Assembly (NCBI GenBank): GCA_008729055.1
Contig: SDUX01000002.1
Location: 1-64,000 of the forward strand
Length of the DNA stretch: 64,000 nt
From: Pyropia haitanensis
Lineage: Eukaryota; Rhodophyta; Bangiophyceae; Bangiales; Bangiaceae
Direction: 5' to 3'
This document shows positions 11,289 through 21,200 of this stretch, one piece after another (position 1 is the stretch's first letter; the number at the start of each line of letters is the position of its first letter). Both the position numbers and the translations under genes were made by a program. Below the pieces are notes generated by a model. The model was not told the DNA's origin. It did not search any database and was given only the letters and a program-made list of their open reading frames with translations.

Positions 11289-11652
11289 TGCGTCCTGGGT
11301 GAGGTCCGCAACAATCAAATTAACCCAACAGATCCGGTTTGACTTACTCCGGCAGAGCACGGGGCAAGTCTTACAAGATGTGCAAGTTAATTTGACCAAG
11401 CAAAATAGTGCTGCACTAGCTCTGGACAAGCGTGGCCGTCGTGGCTACCACGTTTCCAAAGATGGACAACACTATTTGATGGGTCACAAGCGATGCGATG
11501 AAGCAGAATTCGAAGACTCAAATCACGCAATCGGATTTTCCCGCCGGCCGCCGCGCACGGGCCCGAGTCGGGTCGTGCCGGATTTCCACGCGGGGGGATC
11601 AAAGGGGGAAAATTGCGTCTCTTGCACAGATCCTGGGGGGTGTTGCGAGGTG

Positions 11653-12450
11653 TCAGTCGGTGCGGCGCGCCAGCGTGCGGTGGTGATCCTTGCCACGCTG
11701 GTGGCGTTCGAAGTGCTCGACCGTCTCAAATTCGCGATCGCACACGTCGCAACGAGGGCGGGTCGCTGGACGGTTGACCGTATTGCGGTGGCGCCGCGAC
11801 CAGCGATGGTCGCGCAGCACTGTCAGGCTGTTGCAACGCACACCGCACGGTTTGCAAACGTATTTGCCCTTGGGGATGGTCTTGGCGATCCGGCGCTGCT
11901 CTCGCTGCTCTGCTGCGCGCGCGGTCGTCGGTCGGATGTGGCCGATTCGTGGGGCCGGCGGCGCGATGTAGCGCCGGGCCGGATCCTGCGCGGGCAGCAG
12001 CAGGCGCCGGTTGGCTGGGACCGCCGGGCCTGACGTGGCCGGGCCCTTACCCTTGCGCGAGAGGGGGGGCTTGGATGCGGCTGGCGCCGCCGATGCGGCC
12101 GTCGCCGCCACAGAGGATGACGTGGATGCGCCCGCCGGGGTGCCACGTGCCGCCGCGGTGTCGCGCGCCGCCGCGGTGCCGCGCGCCGCCGGGGTGCCGC
12201 GCGCCGTCGGGGGGCGCGCCGTCGCCGCCGAGGAAGTCGGGGCGTCCGCCAACGCCGAGGAAGAAAATTCCGAACCTGATTTGGCACTCACTGGGTTTCG
12301 ACAATCAGTCGACCAAAAGAAAAAAACCGTGACAGGGGCCACCAGGGCAGTGTCAGGGCAGTGTTCTTTCGGTGTGATTCGTGGAACCCGCTGCGTTCGT
12401 ATTACAATGCCCGAGGCACGCCGAACACAGGGGGCAGCACGAGTGCACAA
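11653..12450 (-). CDS. Extra ORF of the retrotransposon: two C2H2 (JAZ/U1-like) zinc fingers
   Basis: This ORF lies between the 5' LTR and gag, on the element strand. It is open for about 265 codons but contains no ATG, so splicing, a non-AUG start or a frame error is implied. A pyrimidine-rich tract ending in CAG at about 12290-12325 (minus strand) could be a 3' splice site. The N-terminal part is Ala/Thr/Pro/Arg-rich with tandem RGTPAA-type repeats. The C-terminal 70 residues hold two zinc fingers of form CX2CX12HX5H (CKPCGVRCNSLTVLRDH..., CDVCDREFETVEHFERH...). This spacing is that of RNA- or dsRNA-binding JAZ/U1C fingers. A role in RNA handling or integration is only a guess; it could be a captured host gene. 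Confidence 0.6.
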   Translation of the reverse strand: MCTRAAPCVRRASGIVIRTQRVPRITPKEHCPDTALVAPVTVFFFWSTDCRNPVSAKSGSEFSSSALADAPTSSAATARPPTARGTPAARGTAAARDTAAARGTPAGASTSSSVAATAASAAPAASKPPLSRKGKGPATSGPAVPANRRLLLPAQDPARRYIAPPAPRIGHIRPTTARAAEQREQRRIAKTIPKGKYVCKPCGVRCNSLTVLRDHRWSRRHRNTVNRPATRPRCDVCDREFETVEHFERHQRGKDHHRTLARRTD

Positions 12451-12527
12451 ACACAGGGAGGGCCAAATCCAGGACGGAATCGCAACGTCACCGCCAAGAG
12501 GAAGTCAAACTATCTGAAGCTACCACA

Positions 12528-13390
12528 TGTGAGGCACCACCCACACACGGGCAGCCCTCAACGTACTGGTGCCGGTGTCAGCAACCCGTGCAAGCCAATG
12601 AGGATGCCGGGCGCGGGGAAGGTGAAGGGTGGGATGACGGTGATGGGGGTGGGGAAGAGGATGGGCGTGACGTCGGTGAGGGTCGAGGGGGTCGAAGGTA
12701 CAGGAGGTCTTTGTGTCTCTGTCTGTGGTTGTTCCCCCGAGGTCTCTCCCGGTGGCGCCCACACTCACGTATTATATACCCCCAGGGGGGCACCCAGGGT
12801 GCCCCAAAGCATGCAATTGCCCGTCGTGCCGGTGGACGGCACCAAAGCTCTCAAAACAAAGCATGGGCTCTCAGAACGAAGCAAGGGTGGGCGTGTGCGC
12901 CCCAAGGCGCCCCACCAGAAAGCCCCAAACGGGGGGGGGACGGTGTGCGGCGCTCGTAGCGCCGCGCGGCTGGCCCCACGCGCCATTTGACCCGAAAAGC
13001 CTCAGAGGCGTGTAAGCAGACGCCAGTCTTCGGGTCGAATATCTCCCGTGGGTCAGCAAGTCTTGTCGCTCCCATTGGTCCACGGGGAGATTGTTCCGGC
13101 TTGCTGACGCGTCAGAGATGTGGCTCGTCTTTTGGTCCGTTAGTCCGTTGATCCGTTGGAGACTGTACCCGTCGGCAGATGAGTCAGGGTAGTGTCGGTT
13201 AGCCAATCCGCGGCTCCCGTGCTGACCGTCCGTTAGTAGTAGATTATCGGACGGACACCGCGGCATGCCCCAGATTACTTTGGAGTTGATGCGTCTTGGA
13301 AGGAGTTGGCTGAGAAGGACAGGGAAGGAGAGGCCCCAGTCCTTATCCCCTAGGCTCCAGTCTTGGGGATTTAAGGGGCATATCCTTACA
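12528..13390 (-). repeat. 5' LTR (right copy)
   Basis: This 863-bp repeat should carry the active promoter for the leftward transcript. Its outer edge at 13390/13391 lies directly inside the Fanzor-like gene, which it truncates. A TATA-like word (TATATAAT on the minus strand) lies at 12771-12778. Confidence 0.95.
12771..12778 (-). promoter_or_regulatory. TATA-box-like element of the 5' LTR
   Basis: TATATAAT on the minus strand, about 615 bp into the LTR, sits in otherwise GC-rich sequence. The same word occurs at 6267-6274 in the other LTR. Position and composition fit the U3 promoter; the start site is inferred about 25-35 bp further left. Confidence 0.5.
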
Positions 13391-14240
13391 GCCTCGCCCA
13401 GCCGCCGCCGTCGGATGACTTGATGCACCCGCGCCTTGCGCTGGCCGGCCGTCGCCGCGGCGCCCCACACCGCCCTGTACTGCGGCTGGCGGCGTGACTC
13501 CATCCACTGGCGGCTGGCCGCCAGCACCGCCGCCGCGTCGCCCGTCCGCACCGTGTCGTGCGCGGCCACCACCTCGGGGGTCGTCGCCGGCGGCAGCTGG
13601 AGCGCGGCCAGCCGCTGCGCCGCCTCCCGCCGGTGCGCCGCCGCCGCCCGCGCCGTCATGCCGTTGCCTGCAGCTTCGGTGTAGCGGCCCCTGGTCAGGG
13701 TGTACACGGCGCCCGCGGGGGGGGGCGCCCGCCACCCCCGCGTCGCCCCGACCGCGTCTGCCACGCGCGCCGTCAGGCCGTCCAAGGCGGACGCAAACGC
13801 GCCGGCGGCGGCCACGTCCTGCGCCGCCGCCGCCGTCTTGCACGCCGCAAACGCGGCGCCGTCGGGCCGCCCGTCTGCCACTCGCGGCCGGACCCAGCCG
13901 GCGGCGGCCCGGCGCAGGCAGCCGAGCGCCACGTCGACGGCCGCGTGACGCGGCACCCGCCACCGGCCATTGCCGGTGGCCACCACCAGGCGCTGCGCCA
14001 CGGCCCGCAGGCGCCGCACGGCGCCGCGCCGGAGGGAGGCTGCCGGCCCCCGCGCGGTTCTCTCCGACGGCGGGCGCACCGATGGCGCCGGCGCGGCTGT
14101 CCCGCCGGCGGCGCCGCCGCGAGGCGGTCCAGTCGTGGCCGCGTTGCCGCACGGCGGCTGCCGTTGCTCTGCGCCGCCGGGGGCGGCCTTGCGCTTTCTC
14201 CACGCCGGAGAGGGGGTGAGGGCTCCCGGCGGGGCCCCGC

Positions 14241-14283
<43 letters not shown>

Positions 14284-16470
14284 GCCTGCCGCCGCCGCTT
14301 CGGCCGGCGCCAGGGCGGCGGCGCGCCAGACGACGGCGTCTAGCGCCAGCGCCGCGCGGGTGAGCGCGTCCGCCGCCACCAGCCGCGACCGCGCCAGCCG
14401 GCGGCGGCGCACCCACGGGCGGTCGCCCCATGCCGCTGCCGTCGGCCCAGACGAGACGGCCGTCAGGACGGTGGCCTTGCCGGGGTCTGCCGACACAACG
14501 GTGAGGGTCTTGACGGCGGCGATGGGGAAGCCCTGCTTCTCCAGCTGCGTGGTGGGGCTCCCCTGCACCCGCGACTGCACCCGGCTGCCGTTGGCCTTGC
14601 GCGTCACGGCCGCCACGTCCGCGGCCTCGGCCTCGGCGGCCGTCGCCGGCCGCGACAGCGTGAAGACCACCCCCTCCCCGTTGGAGCGGAGGTCGGCGCC
14701 GGAGGTGCACCGCGCAGTTTCCAGCCCCAGGAGTCCCGCAATGGCCGCCGCCCCCCGCCGACGGACGTCCTCGTACAGCTCGCGGTGTGCGGGCCAGGCG
14801 CGCCGGATGAGCGGGCCCAGGCGTGCCTTGGTCACCGTGCCATACCCGTGCAGGGTGGCGGCCTTGCCAGGCACCAGCGAGAAGGGCTTGTCCACCACCC
14901 CCTCCGCCTGCACGTGCAGCAGGTACGGGATGTACTCTGCCCACCGGCGCGCGACCACGTGCGCCCCGCCTGTGGGGAACAGCGGTGGGGTACCCTGCAC
15001 GGGCGCCGGCTGCGCCCGCACCCGCGCGTCGGCAATCTCCCTGAGCGCCGCCGCACGCACGTCGGGGGGTAGGGCGTCCAGCTTGGCCGCGTGCGCCGCG
15101 TGGGGCGCGTCGCTCCCCCGCTCCAGGCAGCTCCTTGCGGCGGCGTAGACCGCGGCGCGGCGCCGTCCGCGTTGCTCTTCGCCAGAGGCGGGGGCGTCGG
15201 CCGCATCCACCACCATTGTGGCCACCCGCCACGCCAGCCGCCGGGTGGCGACCGCCACCGTCCTCGCCGTGTGGGTGACGATGGTGGTCACCACCCCTCG
15301 CCACCGCGCGTGGCTGTTGCCGTGCGGCAGGTGGTCGTGGCACGCGGCGTCAAAGGAAGACGCGAGCGCGTCCATGGCGTTACGCGTGGCGTCCATCAAG
15401 GCCGGGTAGGACACCGACAGCCGACGCGCAGCAGGCCCGCACAACGTGTTGTCCCGCGCCCGCCCGCAGCTGCCGCACTTCACGCCGGCGGGCAGGCTGC
15501 CGCCGTGTGCGCCACGGCAGCAGACCGCGTACGCCACCCAGTTCCAGTACTCGCCCCAGCCGGCGGGGCCGGGCAGCGCCGCCGCCCACCCGTCCGCCTT
15601 GACGGCGCCAAAGAGGGTGTGCACGGTGTTGAGCCACACCAGCGTCAGCGTGAAGTGCAGCTGCGTGTGGTGCTCGGCGGTGGCGAGGAAGCCGCCGCGC
15701 ACGACGGCGTGCGCCGTTCCGTCGGGGCTCGCGGGCAGGGTGCGCAGGACCGCCGCGACGGGCACCATCACCGACGACGTGCCCGTCGCCCGGCAGGCGT
15801 ACGGGTCGGACGCGGCGGGGTCCTCCCCGCGGTCGTACGCGTGCGGGTTCTTGTCGCCGCCCACCGCCGTGGCCGGGCACGTCGCCGCCCCCGTCTTGTG
15901 AGACCGCTGGCGGCAGCGGGCGCAGGGGCGGCCGCCGGGCGCCGCCCCGCGGCGGTCCTCCACCTCTGCCACGCGCCGCGCCATGCCGCGGGAGGTGCTC
16001 CCAATCAGGGACGCCGCCCGCCGCGCCCGCTGCGCCAAAAGGCCGTCGTCGTCCAACGGGTGGTGCGCGTCCACCCACGCGGTCGCGCCCGCCACCGCCG
16101 GGGTGGTGGCCGCCTCCAGGGCGGCGCCCGACGCCGCCACCGCGCCGTCGGTGGTGGGCGAGGCTTCGTGGGGCGCCCCGGCTGCGGCGGCCGCCGCCGC
16201 CGTCATTCTGGCGAGGGCCGCGTCCAGCGCGGCGCCGTCGGGCAGCTGCGGGCGCCGCGCCCGCGCCTCGCCCATGCGGCGCAGCAGCCCGCGGAGGCGC
16301 CCCTGCTTGAGGTGCACGGCGGCCTCCAGCTCGGCCACCTCCCGCGGGTCGGCGTCGTCGCCCAACGCGGCGCCATCTCCGGGCGGGAGGGCGTCGTCGG
16401 CGTCTGCGCCGTGTCCGTGCGGTCCTTCGTCTTGAGGGCCGGCGCCCGGCTCCTCCTCGTCCGGCTCCAT
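13391..16470 (-). pseudogene. Fanzor-like (TnpB/RuvC family) protein, 3' end removed by LTR insertion
   Basis: ATG at 16470 (MEPDEEEPGAG) is preferred over the in-frame GTG at 16524. About 1026 native codons remain before the LTR boundary; the frame then runs into the LTR to 12871 as a chimera. Features in order: acidic N-terminus and helical region (to about 130), a Cys/His cluster CARCRQRSHKTGAATC near 182-197, a YDRGEDP motif, a CGSCGRARDN knuckle, the SPTTQLEKQG motif, then VVSADPGKATVLTAVSS with the RuvC-I Asp at about residue 662. An Ala-rich low-complexity segment follows. The motifs align throughout with the gene at 60467-64000. Missing because of the LTR are the late Glu, the zinc ribbon and the RuvC-III Asp, so nuclease activity should be lost. 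Family membership is inferred from these motifs. Confidence 0.75.
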
Positions 16471-16524
16471 TGCAAGCGCCGCGGACGTCGGGAGCCGGTG
16501 GGGGGGACGCGTGCTCCTTGGCAC

Positions 16525-17170
16525 GGTCTGGTGCTGCCGTCCCAGTGGTGGCGGGGGGCGGGGACGGCAGGGAGCGGCCCCGCTTATATGGGGGCGCCAG
16601 GCGTCGGGGGGGAGCCCCCCGCGCGGGCTCAGCGGGCGGACTTGCTACGCGCCGGGCGCGGCAGTATCTGGGGATCTCATCCACCCCGCGGCATCCGCAT
16701 TTTGCGTGGAAGGGGAGGGGGGGGGGGGGTGGCCTGTGCGTGCGCCACGTGGACCTGAGGCGGGGGGGCCGCGGGAGGGGGGGTTGAAGAGGGGGGGGGG
16801 GGGGGGGGGGGGGTCTGGTGAGCGGCGTCACCCTGGCGACGTGCGCAACACAAGGAACACCGGCGACGTCGGGAGCTCAAGGAGATCTGTCGGCGAGGTC
16901 GTCCGTCAGATGTCCGGGCGGGGGCGGTCAACGTAATTCACGCCTTCCGACCGGCGTCTGGGTGGGGATCAGCGTCACAAATTTTACGCGAGGCTGCAAG
17001 TGCTGCCGTGCTGGCGGTCGCGGCGGCCGCCAAGAGCGGCGCCGGCGCCGGCAACGGCGGCAACGGGGTCGGCGGCGACGGCAACGGGCGCGGCGGCGGC
17101 GCCGACGGCGCCGGCGACGAATAAGGCAGCACAGCTTGTATTAAATTACGGACGACTTACTTTTGTGCGA
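16525..17170. other. GC-rich 5' flank of the Fanzor-like gene with long G runs
   Basis: This flank contains G homopolymers (about 16715-16728 and 16789-16812) and GGC/GCC repeats. No gene is supported. Any promoter and the element's other terminus should lie here, but I found no copy of the GTGGGGGGACCG terminal motif. Confidence 0.4.
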
Positions 17171-17174
17171 TCCA

Positions 17175-17283
17175 ATTACTCGGACTTACTTGAGTAGTAC
17201 TACTCGATCTGGGCCATCGACGTCCGCGTGATTCGCAGTAGTACTACTGCGAACGTCGCACGACCCGCACGATGTTGTTGATC
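17175..17283. repeat. Direct repeat A, copy 1 (109 bp) with two palindromes
   Basis: This copy is almost identical to 17406-17514. It contains a 14-bp palindrome GAGTAGTACTACTC (17192-17205) and a perfect 22-bp palindrome centred at 17242/17243 (17232-17253) with arm TTCGCAGTAGT. Confidence 0.85.
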
Positions 17284-17405
17284 TCAGGACGTTGCCAGCA
17301 TGCGAGCACGGCCAGAAGGGCTCCCCATGTCATATCCCGCACTGCAGTCGCTGTGTGCCGCTTTCATTCGTATAGTTACGTGGGAAGTTATTATTCTACA
17401 GCCCG

Positions 17406-17514
17406 ATTACTCGGACTTACTTGAGTAGTGCTACTCGATCTGGGCCATCGACGTCCGCGTGACTCGCAGTAGTACTACTGCGAATGTCGCACGACCCGCA
17501 CGATGTTGTTGATC
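17406..17514. repeat. Direct repeat A, copy 2 (109 bp)
   Basis: This is the second copy of the 17175-17283 block. Here the first palindrome carries a central G (GAGTAGTGCTACTC), while the second remains a perfect 20-mer (17464-17483). Confidence 0.85.
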
Positions 17515-17550
17515 GCACATCGTTGCGCGTACGCGACCTCGCCGCCTCCG

Positions 17551-17828
17551 GCCGTGCCGCCACAATCGGCCGCCAGGCCGCCCTCGGCGGCCGCGGCGGC
17601 CGCGCCGTCGGCGGCGGTGGGCAACCCGGCAACGACGGCGGCTGCCGCGGTGGGCGGGGGGGGGGGGAAGCCAGCTGGCGGCGGTGGCGGCTGCGGCGTG
17701 CCTGGGCTGTGAGGGCACGGGCGGGGGTTGGGGGGTGGGTGGGTAGGGACGCCGCCGATGCGACGCGGGAGGTGTGGACCGCGCGGGGTGCGCCGCCTCC
17801 CCCGCGCCGCCGCCGCGGATGGCCAGCA
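17551..17828. repeat. GC-rich direct repeat D, copy 1 (about 278 bp)
   Basis: This block is nearly identical to 19769-20047, including the G run and the following CCAGCTGGCGGCGG. It ends at GGCCAGCA in both copies; the flanks then diverge. It looks like a partial duplication of the GC-rich unit at 19.4-21.4 kb. Confidence 0.85.
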
Positions 17829-18036
17829 CTCAGCCGCAGCCTGAATGTAGCGGCGCACAGCGCTCGGGCTTGAAACAGCATCAGCCAGTAGAACCTCTGA
17901 GATACACAACTTACAGCTGTTTTCGATCGCTGTCAAGCTTCGTGAAAAAATCACTTCAAAACTGGGATAGATGGATACATTTAGCAGTGTTATGTGTTGG
18001 ACGGACGTAGTTTGGAACGCGAGGGGACTGCAGATG

Positions 18037-18350
18037 TCCCACTCTTGGGCTTTCAATCTGTCATGTACGAAAATACTGGTTTCGGTGTAGTACTATCCCA
18101 GTAGTACTACTGGTGAGCGGTGGCATCCCAGTAGTACTACTGGTGAGCGGTGGCATCCGTGAGCCGTGCCACGCGTGAATGCGAGAAGTACAATTCGACT
18201 TGATCGTCGCCAGGTTAACTATTACGAATTGGTCAATAGAATTGTTTTGTGATTTTATCAAGTCCGCACAGTTCCATAGAACACGTTGAAGTTTGGTCCC
18301 ACTCTTGGGCTTTCAATTTGTCATGTACGTAAATACTGGTTTTGGTGTAG
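18037..18350. repeat. Nested 54-bp repeats (C) flanking repeat B copy 1 with CCAGTAGTACTACTGG palindromes
   Basis: The 54-bp block TCCCACTCTTGGGCTTTC... occurs at 18037-18090 and 18297-18350. Between them lies repeat B copy 1 (18088-18297), which resembles 19015-19225. Repeat B contains two perfect 16-bp palindromes CCAGTAGTACTACTGG (18098-18113 and 18128-18143), each followed by TGAGCGGTGGCATCC. Confidence 0.85.
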
Positions 18351-19014
18351 ATGCTGCGGAGAGGACACTCGCCGGTTGGGGGCGTCTGCCTGCTGGGACA
18401 GCAGTGCGCCGAAGCACAAGGGACTGGTAACGGCTGCCAGTACGCACAGGCCGGCACGCGGCCGCCGGCCAATGGGAGTTGGGTGTCGATAGCGCTAGCG
18501 GCTGGCGGCGGGGGGCAGCGGCAACCGGCAGGGGTTGGGGTTGGTGGCGGGCGGCGGCCGCCGCTGCCGGAGAGGCCGGGGCGGGAGGGGCCGGCGCCCG
18601 CCGGCAGCATCAGTCACCGCTGGGTTGGAGTGCGGCGATTCGCAGCACTACTGGCCGAAGGGGAGCGTCGACGGCTGCTCGTGCGGTGGCTGCTTCTCCA
18701 GTCAGCCGCGGAAAGGGCAATCCCTTGAAGCATGAACGAATCAATAAAGGAGACAGCTTGATAAGCCCAACATTTGTGCGAACGTACGTACTTATGGGTG
18801 AGATTGACTAGAGTCATGAACCTTTGAAGCTGTAACGAAAATATGACAGCTCGTCGGGGGCTAATCGAGTTTCATCTAAAATGTCCTATTCAAAACTCAG
18901 AACGCGTGTGTGCTTGGGACGCGAGCCTATTATCACTGGTGTGGGTTCGAGTCCAGGCATGCGACAGCGAATTTTGCAGGATTCTCAAGGCGATTCGCAC
19001 AACACGTCGAACGA

Positions 19015-19225
19015 GTAGCACTATCCCAGTAGTACTACTGGTGAGCGGTGGCATCCGAGTAGTACTACTCGTGAGCCGTGGCATCCGTGAGCCGTGGCAC
19101 GCGTGAATGCGAGAAGTACAATTCGACTTGATCGTTGCCAGGTTAACTATTAAGAATTGTTCAATAGAATTGTTTAATGATTTTTTCAAGTCCGCACAGT
19201 TCCATAGAACACGTTGAAGTTTGGT
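19015..19225. repeat. Repeat B, copy 2 (211 bp) with two different 16-bp palindromes
   Basis: This copy matches 18088-18297 along its length. Its two palindromes are CCAGTAGTACTACTGG (19026-19041) and CGAGTAGTACTACTCG (19056-19071). The flanking bases changed on both arms together, so the fold is preserved. The AT-richer composition differs from the surrounding GC-rich DNA. Confidence 0.85.
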
Positions 19226-19768
19226 GTACCCGCGTCCGCCTCATTGCCCTGTGCCGCGCCCCGCCCTCGTCCCGCCCCCTTGCCGGCCGGCGCCAGCAGC
19301 CCACGTCCGAGGAAGGGTTAAGCGCCGCAAGTAAGTATGGATTGATGGAAGTAAGGTTGGCAACCCACAACCCGCGATGGGGTTACTTGAAGGGTCCAGA
19401 CGTACTCGTACCTGGATACTCGGTCGCGGGGCCCATGGCGGCGGGCGGCCACCGCCCGCCGCCACCCCCGTCGGCGGCGGCGGCGGCGCTGCCGCCGCCG
19501 CCTCGCGGGGCGTTGCGAGGGGGGACGCCGTCGGCGGCGGCGGCGGCGGCCACCGGCCGGCCGGCGGCCGCCACCGCCCCGCCGCCGCGGCGGCGGCCGC
19601 CCACTCCGCGGCCGGCCGTGCGTGCGGAGGGGCCCGTGGCGGGCGTGCCCGCCGCGGCGGCGGCGGCGGTGCGGGTGCGGGCGGGGGCACCCCCGCCGGC
19701 AGTGGCGGCGGCGCCGGCGGCAGCGCCCGCAGCGGGCGGCGCGGGCGCCGCCGCCGCCGCCGCCGCCG

Positions 19769-20047
19769 GCCGTGCCGCCACCGTCGGCCGCCAGGCCGCT
19801 CGCGGCGGCGGCGGCGGCCGCGCCGTCGGCGGCGGGGGGCACCCCGGCAACGACGGCGGCTGCCGCGGTGGGCGGGGGGGGGGGGAAGCCAGCTGGCGGC
19901 GGTGGCGGCTGCGGCGTGCCTGGGCTGTGAGGGCACGGGCGGGGGTTGGGGGGTGGGTGGGTAGGGACGCCGCCGATGCGACGCGGGAGGTGTGGACCGC
20001 GCGGGGTGCGCCGCCTCCCCCGCGCCGCCGCCGCGGGTGGCCAGCAT
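19769..20047. repeat. GC-rich direct repeat D, copy 2
   Basis: This is the counterpart of 17551-17828. It is embedded in a longer GC-rich tract that may be the source copy. Confidence 0.85.
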
Positions 20048-20390
20048 CCCCACCCTCACAGCCCCCGACGCGGGCGCTTCCCCCCCCCCCCCCCTCCCCA
20101 GCTGAAAACGCCACGGGCGCGTCCGCCTCGCGCTTGACCCCCCCCCCCCCCCCCCCCCCCCCGGCGGCGGCACCTCGACCGCGGCGGCGAGGTCGGCATC
20201 CGCCCACACCCCCCCCCCCCCCCCCCCCCCCACCACCCCCCCGCCGGCGGGCGCCCCCCCCCCCCCCCGGCCCGCCGCCCGCGTCGGCTGCCGCCGCCCG
20301 CGCGTGGACGCCCGCGGCGGCGGCGGCTGCCGCCGGCGCCGCGGCTGACGGCGGCGGTGCGGGGCTGGGCGGCGCCGGCGCCGGCGGCGG

Positions 20391-21168
20391 GTGGGCCGCG
20401 GGCGGCGCCCCCCCCCCCCCCGCGCTCCCCCCCCCGACGACCCGCTGCGCGACGAGGCGCGCGCCATCGCGCGCCTGTCGGCGGTGCTGTCCCGGCCCGC
20501 CGCCGCCGCCGCCGCCGCCGCCGCTGCCGACGAGCCGCTCGGCCGGGTGTGGGCGGCGTTTGACGCGTCGCGGGCGGGCGCGGCGGCGGCGGCGGCGGCG
20601 CTGCTCGAGGCCACCGCCCGGTCGCTGCGGGCGGTGGATGGGGTGGCGGCGGTGGCGGCGGCGGTGGCGGCGGCGGCGGCCGCCGCCGCCGCTGCTGCCG
20701 CGCCGCCGTTGGCGGTGGGTGGGGGGGGCGGGGGGGGGGGGAGCGTGCCGGCGCGGTCGGCTTTGTCGGCGGCGCGGGGGGGCGCGGCCGCGGCGGCGGT
20801 GTGGGTGGCGGCGGTGGGGAGGGGGGGGGGGGGCGCGACCAGGGTAATGCCAGGGGTGGCGCTTGGGGACCGGGTGGCCGCGGCGGGGGGGTGGAGGTGG
20901 GGGCGGCGGCGGTGGGGGGGGGGGGTTGCCCCTGCTGCTGGTGGGTATGGTGGCGGCGGTGTCGGCGGTGGTGGTGGCGCCGCCGCCGCCGGCGTTGCGG
21001 CCACGTACGCCGACGCGCTGGCGGTCTTTGACGTCTACGCCGAGGCGGCGGTGGTGATCGCCCGCGCGGGCGGCGCGGCCGTCCTCGTCCGCCTCGTCGA
21101 GGCGGTCGACGTGGCCGCGCCGCCGCGGCCGATCCCGTGCGGCTGGAGGGATGGCGGCGGGGGGCGGC

Positions 21169-21200
<32 letters not shown>

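Larger units (their letters stand above)
6025..13390 (-). mobile_element. Ty3/gypsy (chromovirus-like) LTR retrotransposon
   Basis: This 7.37-kb element is transcribed leftward. From its 5' end it has the right LTR (12528-13390), an extra zinc-finger ORF, gag, pol (protease, reverse transcriptase, RNase H, integrase, remnant chromodomain), a polypurine tract and the left LTR (6025-6884). The LTRs end TG...CA (TGTAAGG...CCTCACA) and differ at only about eight places over 860 bp, implying recent insertion. Domain order with integrase after RNase H defines the Ty3/gypsy group; a C-terminal chromodomain defines chromoviruses. The 5 bp next to each end (GGGGG on the left, GCCTC on the right) do not match, so no target-site duplication is visible. 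No clear tRNA primer site was identified next to the 5' LTR. Confidence 0.93.

Noticed and set aside
12528..12545. tRNA primer-binding site next to the 5' LTR
   Set aside because: The element strand reads TGTGGTAGCTTCAGATAG here; beyond a TGG there is no convincing match to the initiator-Met or another tRNA 3' end that I can recognise.
15091..16758. 555-codon plus-strand ORF opposite the truncated Fanzor-like gene
   Set aside because: Arg/Gly/Val-rich shadow; the minus strand carries motifs shared with the 60-64 kb paralogue.
18880..18975. Possible tRNA because of GTGGGTTCGAGTCC resembling a T-arm
   Set aside because: The T-stem does not pair (GTGGG against CCAGG) and no acceptor, D or anticodon stems could be assembled.
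17192..19071. CRISPR-like array from repeated palindromes
   Set aside because: Spacings are irregular and the intervening sequences are themselves repeated, in a eukaryotic context with no cas genes.
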